A stretch of DNA of 64,000 nt from an uncultured Eubacteriales bacterium (lineage in GTDB: Bacteria > Bacillota > Clostridia > Oscillospirales > Acutalibacteraceae), in assembly GCA_934489735.1 (NCBI GenBank), contig CAKSSR010000006.1, positions 1 to 64,000 on the forward strand, in the 5' to 3' direction. Every line of letters starts with the position of its first letter. Positions within the stretch are counted from its first letter, which is position 1. Both the position numbers and the translations under genes were made by a program. Of this stretch, positions 53,829-61,957 are shown one piece after another. Under the pieces are notes generated by a model, which was given only the letters and a program-made list of their open reading frames with translations, searched no databases and had not been told where the DNA came from.

Positions 53829-55691
53829 ATGAAATTAATTAAATTATCAACTTGTTTGATTTGTTTAGGAACTTTGATATCAGGATTATCTGCGACAGCA
53901 ATGGATAGTAATAGACGTGCTGAACAGGATCAAGTAATGGTTGAAAGTGATAGTTCAGAAGAAGATCTAGAAAGTGAGACAGATGAAGAATGGTCAGCAG
54001 AACAGGAGTCAGACGATGAAACTGACGAGGAATCGGAAGAGAGTGAGTTGGAATTTGAAATAGATTTGGATGTAGAAATAGATGAAAGAGCAAGCGATGA
54101 AATGATTAAAGAGATTTTTAGAGGAAATGAAAGAGCTGTACATATGATGAAATCGCTCTATGACAAGAAAAGAAAGGAAAATAAAAGCAAACTTTATTCG
54201 GTAGAATATGTAAGACAATATTATATGAGAACAAAAAATTGCTATAGGACTGAGCGTGCTAACATGTGGGCTGGTTTGTTTGAAAAATATGTTAAAGAAG
54301 AAGGACTCACTCAGAAGGAGGCAAGACGAAAAATTTTAGAACAAGAAAATGAAAGATTTACGGAGAAAGGCAGAATAAAAAGAAATAAGTTCTTCCTTTA
54401 TATGAGAAAAAGAAGAATTGGAAAAAGTGATACTTATGCAAAAGAGTATGTAAGGCTATATTACAGAATGCCGAAACGAGGCATAAAAAAAGAAAGGATA
54501 TCTGACAAACTTGCCAGAAAGTATGAAGAGTATGTATCCAAATATAACTATTCGTCAAAAAGAGCGAGGAAGAAAGCTTTGGATTATTATCCAGAAATAC
54601 GAGACAAGATAGCTAAATTAACCGGGGTGAAGGAAGATCTTTCATCAGATTCAGAATTGGATTTGAAATTAGATCCAGATTTAAAGGCAAAATTATTAAA
54701 ATACGAATCAGAAGAGAAGTTAGTCCCTGAGTTTTTCAAGAAAGTGGGAATTGATTCGGATATAGAAATAGACGAGAATGAAAGTGATGAAGAGATCAAA
54801 AAAAGTATTAAGAAGAATATTAAAGGAAGTAATAGAATTAAAATTAGAATGGAAAGACTATATAATAAACAGAGAAAGGAAAAGAAAAGCAAACTTTATT
54901 CGATAGAATATGTAAGACAATATTTAAAATTTATAAAAAGTAGTAATGCGAGTGCGGATGCTAGAAGACTGGCTGGTTTATTTGAACAATATTTTTCCGA
55001 GGGAATGTCAAAAAGAGAAGCAAGGAAAAAAGCTTTAGAAAATATATGTCCGCCATTCAACAGAGATGTTTCAGTTGATTCAGATTCAGAGATAGATCCA
55101 GAAGCAAGTGATGAAAATATTATGAAAAGTTTTAAAGGAACTGAGGAAATTAAATGTAGGAAGAAATTACTTTATGCCCAAAAAAGAAAAAGTGGTAAGA
55201 GTAAGTTGTATTCGGCAGAATATGTTAGACATTTTTATAATAATATAGAAAATCGTAATAGAAGTAAGTTCGCTGGGAAAGTAGCCAGCTTGTTTGAAGA
55301 ATGTGTTGTTTCAGAAGGACTTTCACAGAAAGAGGCAAGAGAAAGAGCTCTGAAAGGCGAGAATTATAAAAAGCTAAGTGAATCAAAGCAAGCTGACAAT
55401 AATATTTCATCGGATTTAGAGTCAGAATTAAGAAAAGAAGAAGAAAAGTCGCCAATGCTTGAGCCAGAACAGGAATCGTTTAGCGAACCGCCTAAAAAAA
55501 TACGAAGATTTGAGGGAATGCCAGGGATCGGATTGGAAATAAGTTTGAGTTCAAGTGAAGAGTCAGAAACAGAATCAGAAACGAAAATAGAATCCGATAC
55601 GGATACAGATACAGATACGGATACAGATACGGATACAGATACAGATACAGATACGGATACAGATACAGATACAGAAACGGAAACAGATTAA
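53829..55691 (+). CDS. Secreted type B-repeat protein with Asp-Thr tail
   Basis: About 620 residues from ATG 53829 (GGAGG nearby; the frame opens upstream at 53781 without a ribosome site). Signal peptide MKLIKLSTCLICLGTLISGL ends SATA|MDSN. An acidic stretch (about 25-80) leads into four type B units (SLYDKKRKENKSKLYSVEYV, FLYMRKRRIGKSDTYAKEYV, RLYNKQRKEKKSKLYSIEYV, LLYAQKRKSGKSKLYSAEYV). These alternate with D-x-x-S-D-E-x-I linkers and D/S/E-rich segments. SEPPKKIRRFEG (about 570) is followed by a Ser/Glu tail and then a long (D-T)n run coded by a 6-bp repeat. Type A repeats are absent. Possibly nuclear-targeting basic motif; host role is inferred only. Confidence 0.75.
   Translation: MKLIKLSTCLICLGTLISGLSATAMDSNRRAEQDQVMVESDSSEEDLESETDEEWSAEQESDDETDEESEESELEFEIDLDVEIDERASDEMIKEIFRGNERAVHMMKSLYDKKRKENKSKLYSVEYVRQYYMRTKNCYRTERANMWAGLFEKYVKEEGLTQKEARRKILEQENERFTEKGRIKRNKFFLYMRKRRIGKSDTYAKEYVRLYYRMPKRGIKKERISDKLARKYEEYVSKYNYSSKRARKKALDYYPEIRDKIAKLTGVKEDLSSDSELDLKLDPDLKAKLLKYESEEKLVPEFFKKVGIDSDIEIDENESDEEIKKSIKKNIKGSNRIKIRMERLYNKQRKEKKSKLYSIEYVRQYLKFIKSSNASADARRLAGLFEQYFSEGMSKREARKKALENICPPFNRDVSVDSDSEIDPEASDENIMKSFKGTEEIKCRKKLLYAQKRKSGKSKLYSAEYVRHFYNNIENRNRSKFAGKVASLFEECVVSEGLSQKEARERALKGENYKKLSESKQADNNISSDLESELRKEEEKSPMLEPEQESFSEPPKKIRRFEGMPGIGLEISLSSSEESETESETKIESDTDTDTDTDTDTDTDTDTDTDTDTDTETETD
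55598..55690 (+). repeat. 6-bp repeat tract (GATACR) coding an Asp-Thr tail
   Basis: About fifteen GATACA/GATACG units in a row encode D-T dipeptides at the C-terminus of the 53829 gene. Since 6 is a multiple of 3, slippage changes tail length without changing frame. A shorter GATACA/GATGAA tract occurs at 51301-51375 in the giant gene. Confidence 0.9.
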
Positions 55692-55721
55692 AAGTAATAA
55701 GAAAACTTGAGGGAGCACATG

Positions 55722-57824
55722 ATGAAATTAATTAAGCTATCAACTTGTTTGATTTGTTTGGGAACCTTGATATCAGGATTATCTGCGACAGCAATGGAAG
55801 ATAATAATGGACATATTGAAAAAACTCAAGCAACGAAAGAAAGTAATAATTCAAGGACAGATCAGGATAAGACATTAGGAAGTATATATGGGCAGGAGAC
55901 TGCAAAAGGGAGAAGAACTACATATGCGAGAAGATATGCAAGTTTGCTTGCAAACTTTACTTTGCCTGAGGATTTATCAAGAAAAGATGCAGCAGGTCTT
56001 GTAGGGGAAGAGGCAATTGAAGAGGCAATTATGGCAAGTAGAAGCAAAGAGAGCTCAAAAGCAACAAATGTATTGCCAGTACTTGAAGAAATTGAAGAAG
56101 TTTCAAAGAAATCTAGCCCAGAGCAGGAACCGGACAACGAAACTTGCGAAGAATTGAAGAAAAAAGAACCAAAATTAATAGATTTGGATTCAGAAATAGA
56201 TCCAGAAGTAAGTGATGAAAGTATCAGAATTAGTTTCAAAGGGAGCGAAGAGATTAAATACAGGAAGAGAGTACTATATGATAAAAAAAGAAAAGAGGGG
56301 AAAAGCAAGCTTTATTCATTGGAATATGTAAGACAATGCTTTGAAATGAAAGATAGTTCCAATAGGTCTAGAGATGCTAGAAAAATAGCTGGCTTATTTG
56401 AAAAATATGTCTTAGAAGAAAGACTTTCTCAGCAAGAAGCAAGGAAAAAGGCTCTAGAAGGTAGCAGAGGAGTATGGGTAAGGCGAAAACTTTTAGAACA
56501 AGTGGATGGAAGTGTACTATCTGAGGAAAGTATTAAGAAACTGGATGGAGGCAAAAAGAACAAAGTATCAATCTATATGAAGAAAAAAATAGACGGAAAG
56601 AGCGATATTTATGCACAGGAATATATAAGACAGTATTATAAATTATCCGGTATGAATACTACATATAGAAGATTAATAGCGGACGAACTTGCTGAAAAAT
56701 ACGAAGAGTATGTATTGCATGGCTATTCTCCAGAAAAAGCAAGGAAAAAAGCTTTAGAAGACAGCCCTAAGGCACGTGAAAAAATAGAAAAACTAAAGGG
56801 AACCAAGGAAGCGGAAGAAAATACTTTGTCAAGTTCAGAATCGGAATTGGATTTTGAAGCAGAATTAAAAGAAACTAAAGAAAATTTATCGGAACCGGAG
56901 CAAGGGCAAGAGTTGGAAGATGAATCGGCATCGGAACCGGACTCAGATTCAGACATAGATGAAGAAGCAAGTGATAAGGATATCAAAAATAATTTTAAAG
57001 GAGATGAAAAAGTTAAAAAGAAAATGATGCAGCTTTATGACAGGCAGAGAAAAAAAGGAAAAAGTAAATTGTACTCGGTAGAATATGTAAGAAGGTTTTT
57101 TAGCAAAGGATCCCAAAGTAATAAATGTAAATATGCTAATAAACTAGCTAGTTTATTTGAGAGTTATATTTTAACGGGAATGCCACAGAAAGAAGCGCGT
57201 AGGAAAGCATGGAAGGACCATTGCATGGGAGGTTTAAAAGAAAAGAGAGTAAATTTGATATCAGGACAGGAACTGGAGCAAGAACGTCGCAAAAAAGCAG
57301 AAGAAAGTGAATCATTATTGAGACTGACATTGAAATTGGATCTGGATTCAGAGATAGATAAAGATGCAAGCGATGAAAGTATCAAGGAAAGTTTAAAAGA
57401 GAATAAAGAACTTGGACGCAAAATGGTATCGTTATATGACAAGCAAAGAAAAATAGGAAATAGTAAGCTTTATTCAGTAGAATATGTAAAGCAATATTAT
57501 AGAATGATAAGAAGTGGAAATAGATCTGCATATGCTAAAGAATTGGCTAATTTATTCGAAGAATATGCTTCAAAAGGATTACCTCAGAGAGAGGCAAGAA
57601 GAAAAGCTTTGGCAGTTTTTAATGAGAGACATAAAGCATTAGAAGAAAAATTAAAAAGAATTGGAGAGGAGTCTCTGGAATCTAAGCTAGAGCAGGAATT
57701 GGATAGCGAACCGGCTAAAAAGAAGAAAAGATCTGAAGTGTCGTCAGAAGTTGAATCAAAAATAGATTTGAATTCGTATTCAAGCGAAGAGTCGGAAACG
57801 ACCACAGAAGACGAAAAGGATTAA
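55722..57824 (+). CDS. Secreted type B-repeat protein with KKKKR motif
   Basis: About 700 residues from ATG 55722 (GAGGGA 7 bases upstream). Signal peptide identical in pattern to its neighbours, ending SATA|MEDN. One type A repeat (RRTTYARRYASLLANFTLPE) is followed by four type B units (LYDKKRKEGKSKLYSLEYVR, IYMKKKIDGKSDIYAQEYIR, LYDRQRKKGKSKLYSVEYVR, LYDKQRKIGNSKLYSVEYVK), each followed by YA-K-x-L-A-x-L-F-E-x-Y and Q-x-E-A-R-(K/R)-K-A. Acidic linkers (SSSESELDFEAELKE, SEPDSDSDIDEEASD) divide them. Near the end DSEPAKKKKRSEV gives a run of basic residues after E-P, then a Ser/Glu tail. Family unknown. Confidence 0.75.
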   Translation: MKLIKLSTCLICLGTLISGLSATAMEDNNGHIEKTQATKESNNSRTDQDKTLGSIYGQETAKGRRTTYARRYASLLANFTLPEDLSRKDAAGLVGEEAIEEAIMASRSKESSKATNVLPVLEEIEEVSKKSSPEQEPDNETCEELKKKEPKLIDLDSEIDPEVSDESIRISFKGSEEIKYRKRVLYDKKRKEGKSKLYSLEYVRQCFEMKDSSNRSRDARKIAGLFEKYVLEERLSQQEARKKALEGSRGVWVRRKLLEQVDGSVLSEESIKKLDGGKKNKVSIYMKKKIDGKSDIYAQEYIRQYYKLSGMNTTYRRLIADELAEKYEEYVLHGYSPEKARKKALEDSPKAREKIEKLKGTKEAEENTLSSSESELDFEAELKETKENLSEPEQGQELEDESASEPDSDSDIDEEASDKDIKNNFKGDEKVKKKMMQLYDRQRKKGKSKLYSVEYVRRFFSKGSQSNKCKYANKLASLFESYILTGMPQKEARRKAWKDHCMGGLKEKRVNLISGQELEQERRKKAEESESLLRLTLKLDLDSEIDKDASDESIKESLKENKELGRKMVSLYDKQRKIGNSKLYSVEYVKQYYRMIRSGNRSAYAKELANLFEEYASKGLPQREARRKALAVFNERHKALEEKLKRIGEESLESKLEQELDSEPAKKKKRSEVSSEVESKIDLNSYSSEESETTTEDEKD

Positions 57825-57862
57825 TATTTTTAATAAAAAAATAAGATTTGGAGGAATAAAAA

Positions 57863-60853
57863 ATGAAATTGACTAAGTTATCAACTTGTTTGATTTGTTT
57901 GGGAACTGTAATATCGGGATTATCTGCGACAGCAATGGAAAATGATAAAGGATATGTTGAACAAAATCAAGTACAGGACGGAAGATTAGAAGAAATATAT
58001 AATCAAGAAATAGAAAGAGGAAAAAGTGGACTCTATGCTAGAATGTATGCATCATTAACAGTCTCTAATAATCCAGAGATGGAAGAAATAAGGAGAGGCA
58101 TGGCTGAAGCTTATGAGAAAGAAATTGAATCAGAGAGAAGCGATGCATATGCAAAAAAGTATGCAGAAATGTTTGTAAAATACAAGTTGCCTGAAGGATT
58201 GTCGAGAAGTATTGCTAAGTCACATGAAATAAAAATGAAGTCGCAAGGAAATGAAGCAATGAAACAAGCAATAAGTGAATTTGAAGGATTTGCTTTAGAA
58301 AAAATTTGTAAAAATGATGCAAAAGAGAAGGCTGCAGAAGACAATCATTTGATGAATCAGGAAAAAGATTCAGAAGAAGTGGATTCAGATTTGGAAGAGA
58401 TTGAAGAAGGTGAAATATTCCCGCGACTACCTGAACTAGATTGGGAATTGGATGAAAAAAAGGAAGAAAATAAAGAACAATCTCAAGTGATAGTAATAGA
58501 TTCAGATGATGAAATGGAAGTAAATACAGAGCAAAGCGATAAAATTTCTAAAGAAAAGCAAGAGAAGGGACCTGGAGTAGCAACAGATTCGAGTCAAGAG
58601 GCAATGAGAAAAAGAATGGAGGAGGTTTACAAGGAAGAAATTGAAGCAGAAAAAAGCGATGCATATGCAAGAAAGTATGCAGAAATGTTAGTAAAATGCA
58701 AATTGCCTGAAGGATTGTCAAGAAGTATTGCTAAGTCGCATGAAATAGGAGTAAAGTCGCAAGAAAATGAGTCAATAAAACAAGTAATGGGTAAGTTTGA
58801 GAAATTAATTTTGGAAAGATTTTATCAAGATGAAGCAAAGAAGAAGATTGCGGGAGACAATTATGTGACGAATTACGGAAAAAATTCAGGGAGAATAGAT
58901 TCGGATGAAGAATCTCATAAACAAGTGACAGAAGACGAAGTACAGCCTAGAGCAATATTAATAGATTTAGATACAGATTATGAAATGGAATCAAATACAA
59001 GGCAAAAAGGAGGAGATTCTGAAAAATCATTGCAAAATATTGCCGAAGCACATGAATTAGAAATGAAATCGCAAGAAGAAAGATCAAAAGAGAAGACTGT
59101 AGAAGACAATGATATAGCAAATGAGAGCAAAGCTTTAGAAGATATGGATTCAGATTTAAATATACAGATAGATAAACTTGATATATCTCTATTGGAAGAA
59201 CGTGAATCGAATAGTAATCCTGATAAGGAAATGAAAGAAAGTGATTTGCAATCAGAAATAAGAATAGGTACAGGAGTAGACAATGAACTTAGATATAAGA
59301 TACTCTACATGTATTGTAAGAAAAGAATAGAAAAGAAAAGCAAACCTTATGCATTGGGATATGCGATGCAGTATTATGCTTGTGAGAAAGGAATTCCAAA
59401 TACAATAAGGAGTGCCCAAAGTAAGAAATTTGCTAAAATATATGAAAAATGTATACTCGAGAATGGATGCCCAGAAGGAGTAGCAAGAAAGAAAGCTTTT
59501 GAAGCATGCAATGAAGTGTATAAAAAGCAAGAGGAAGTGGGAAGAGATTACGAAAGTGATATATTGGATTTAGTATTGGATCCAGATTTAGAAGCAGAAT
59601 TAAGAGAAAATGAAGGAATTTTCTTCGATCCAGATATGAGTTCGAGAGAAAAATACAGACGTATATGTCAGATAAAGACAATGTATAATAGGAAAAAAGA
59701 AAAAGAAAATAAATGTTATGCATTGGAATATGTAAAACAATATCATATTCAAACAGGCAGCAATAGAAGTATGAAGGCTGATAAAATTGCTAGAAAATAT
59801 GCAGAATATATGTCGACAGAAAAATATTCGCCCGAAGAAGCAAGAGAAATGGCATTTGGAGATCTATCTAAAGTTTACAAAAGTCTAAGGAGATTGGAAG
59901 AAAAAGTTGTGATTGATCCAGTGTTGGAGGCTGAATTGGTTTCATTAAATATAGGAGAGGGAATGAATCCGAAGGTGAGTGACAAGCTTAGATGTAGGAT
60001 TCAAGCAATGTATGAGAGGAAGAAAAGAGAAAGGAATGAAACTTATGCATTAGAATATATAAAACAATATTATGGCCCATCATCACCATCATCATGTAAT
60101 AATCGTACTGTCAGGGCAGAGAGATATGCTACAAAATATGAGGAATATATATCAAAGGAGCATTGTTCGCCAGAAGAAGCAAGGAGAAGAGTTGAAATAT
60201 ACTTATCTCAGGAACGTAGAGGAAGAAAAAAATTAGAAAAGGTCAGCGAGAAAACATCGTCTAGCGAGACTGTAAGTGAGACAAGCAAGAAAAGTGCTAA
60301 AAAATTATACGAATTAAGATCATCATTACCACCTGAATGGGAATTGGAAGAAAGAAAAAGTAAAGTCATTGCTCAAAAAAATATAAAAGGATTTATTGAA
60401 GAAGAGGGAAAACCGGATAGCGTGGTTATCGGCGAGCTTGCTAAAAAAGAAGAAAGTACATCGATAAATGGAAATTTATCAAAAAAATCAAGGGAAAAGG
60501 ATTCAGAAAACAGTTGCACGGTAGAAAAAAGGCAAAAGTCTACAAAGAGAACGAATAAAAATATTTCATTGGACTTAGAGCCGGAATTGGATTTGAAACT
60601 GAAATCAGGAAAAAGTGAAAAAGTTTTATCAGAACCAGAGCTGGATCAGGAATTGGGCAATGAACCGCCTAAAAAAATGAGAAAAATTGCATCAAAATTA
60701 AAATCGAAATCAACTGAAGTAGATCCAGACTCAGATTTAAGTACAACGAAATCTAAAATAGGGATGGAATCAGAAACAGAAACAGAATCAGAAACAGAGT
60801 CAGAAACAGAAACAGATTTGGATTTCAATGATGAATTTTATAAAGAAATATAA
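57863..60853 (+). CDS. Secreted repeat protein with duplicated N-terminal module and EPPKKMRKI motif
   Basis: 996 residues, ATG 57863 with TTTGGAGGA upstream. Signal peptide MKLTKLSTCLICLGTVISGL ends SATA|MEND. Residues about 45-150 (type A pair, then KLPEGLSRSIAKSHEI) recur at about 245-330, with a third degraded trace (NIAEAHELEMKSQEE, about 395). Three type B units then follow (LYMYCKKRIEKKSKPYALGY, MYNRKKEKENKCYALEYVKQ, MYERKKRERNETYALEYIKQ). A Lys/Ser-rich region follows, then GNEPPKKMRKIASKLKSKS (about 930), and a Ser/Glu/Thr tail ending DFNDEFYKEI. P-P-K-K-M-R-K-I differs by one residue type from a classical monopartite nuclear signal. Confidence 0.75.
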   Translation: MKLTKLSTCLICLGTVISGLSATAMENDKGYVEQNQVQDGRLEEIYNQEIERGKSGLYARMYASLTVSNNPEMEEIRRGMAEAYEKEIESERSDAYAKKYAEMFVKYKLPEGLSRSIAKSHEIKMKSQGNEAMKQAISEFEGFALEKICKNDAKEKAAEDNHLMNQEKDSEEVDSDLEEIEEGEIFPRLPELDWELDEKKEENKEQSQVIVIDSDDEMEVNTEQSDKISKEKQEKGPGVATDSSQEAMRKRMEEVYKEEIEAEKSDAYARKYAEMLVKCKLPEGLSRSIAKSHEIGVKSQENESIKQVMGKFEKLILERFYQDEAKKKIAGDNYVTNYGKNSGRIDSDEESHKQVTEDEVQPRAILIDLDTDYEMESNTRQKGGDSEKSLQNIAEAHELEMKSQEERSKEKTVEDNDIANESKALEDMDSDLNIQIDKLDISLLEERESNSNPDKEMKESDLQSEIRIGTGVDNELRYKILYMYCKKRIEKKSKPYALGYAMQYYACEKGIPNTIRSAQSKKFAKIYEKCILENGCPEGVARKKAFEACNEVYKKQEEVGRDYESDILDLVLDPDLEAELRENEGIFFDPDMSSREKYRRICQIKTMYNRKKEKENKCYALEYVKQYHIQTGSNRSMKADKIARKYAEYMSTEKYSPEEAREMAFGDLSKVYKSLRRLEEKVVIDPVLEAELVSLNIGEGMNPKVSDKLRCRIQAMYERKKRERNETYALEYIKQYYGPSSPSSCNNRTVRAERYATKYEEYISKEHCSPEEARRRVEIYLSQERRGRKKLEKVSEKTSSSETVSETSKKSAKKLYELRSSLPPEWELEERKSKVIAQKNIKGFIEEEGKPDSVVIGELAKKEESTSINGNLSKKSREKDSENSCTVEKRQKSTKRTNKNISLDLEPELDLKLKSGKSEKVLSEPELDQELGNEPPKKMRKIASKLKSKSTEVDPDSDLSTTKSKIGMESETETESETESETETDLDFNDEFYKEI

Positions 60854-60882
60854 ATTTAAAATAAAAATTTGGAGGAATAATA

Positions 60883-61929
60883 ATGAATTTAATTAAATTA
60901 TCTGCTTGTTTGATTTGCTTGGGAAGCGTAATTTCAGGAATATCAGTAATGGCAATGGAAAATGATAAAGGAATCGAAAAATGTATTGAAAAAAGTCGAG
61001 AAGACAAAATGAAAGAAGTATATGAACAAGAGATAGCATCAGGAAAAAGTGAAACTTATGCTAAAATGTATGCATTTCTAGCGACTTTTAATGACTTCCA
61101 AACAGAAAAATTGAGAAGAGAAGCAGCAGAGGGTTACGAAAGAAGGCTGACAGTAGGAATAAGTGAGCCATTCGCAAGAGAGTATGTAAGAGGTTATTTG
61201 AGACAGTATTTAAAAAGATCAACTGATTATAAAACTGGAATAGAAATAAATGATAATTTTTTAGAATTGTTTGAAAAATATGCGCTAAAGGGACTGTCAA
61301 ATAAAAAATCTCAAGTAAAGACTTCGGAAAGACAAGAACTTTTAAAAAGAAAAAGTTTATTGCCTAAAGCACAAGAAGATCAAAAAAAGCAAGTAAGGCA
61401 ATATTATGAGGAACCATGTATTAAAAGAGTAGCTAGCATTAGCAATATTGCTAGTATAATTGAAGAGATTCAAGCAAAAGAATCGGAAGAAAGAGAACGT
61501 TTGAAAAAAACAGATAAGGGAAAAGAAGAGAGTAAGGAGCATACAGAACAATGTTCTCAGGAAGTAGTATGCGATGGATTTAAAAAATTTGATAGTATTA
61601 GTAGTATATTTGCAAAATATGATTTGGAAGGACTATCGGAAGAAGAAATTCAAGCAAAAAAATTAAAAGATAGAGAAGGTTTTAAAAAAATAAGTCCGGA
61701 AGCAATGAAAAATATGACATTTTTTGATATGGAACCGGTAGAGGTAAGCAAAAAGCAACTAGAAGGAAGCAAAAAGCAAGGTCAAAAGAAGTCAGATGAT
61801 AATAAAACTGAGACAACTGAAAGACGTGCTAACACATTTGAGGAATATGTCTCCAAAGGACTACCAAAAAGAGATACTCAATCAAAATTTTTTAAGAAAA
61901 CTGATGGAGATGCTTCATCTAATTCGTAA
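60883..61929 (+). CDS. Secreted repeat protein, short divergent member
   Basis: 348 residues, ATG 60883 with TTGGAGGA 7 bases upstream. Signal peptide MNLIKLSACLICLGSVISGI ends SVMA|MEND. A type A pair is recognisable at about 42-110 (GKSETYAKMYAFLATF..., ISEPFAREYVRGYLRQ). Beyond it the sequence is Lys/Glu/Ser-rich with two similar segments (FLELFEKYALKGLSNKKSQV and IFAKYDLEGLSEEEIQAKKL), both traces of the F-E-x-Y-x-x-x-G-L-S helix of type B units. It ends KRDTQSKFFKKTDGDASSNS without the E-P-P motif or an acidic run. Probably a shortened, drifting paralogue. Confidence 0.7.
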   Translation: MNLIKLSACLICLGSVISGISVMAMENDKGIEKCIEKSREDKMKEVYEQEIASGKSETYAKMYAFLATFNDFQTEKLRREAAEGYERRLTVGISEPFAREYVRGYLRQYLKRSTDYKTGIEINDNFLELFEKYALKGLSNKKSQVKTSERQELLKRKSLLPKAQEDQKKQVRQYYEEPCIKRVASISNIASIIEEIQAKESEERERLKKTDKGKEESKEHTEQCSQEVVCDGFKKFDSISSIFAKYDLEGLSEEEIQAKKLKDREGFKKISPEAMKNMTFFDMEPVEVSKKQLEGSKKQGQKKSDDNKTETTERRANTFEEYVSKGLPKRDTQSKFFKKTDGDASSNS

Positions 61930-61957
61930 ATGATAAGAAATCTTGGAGGAATATGTA

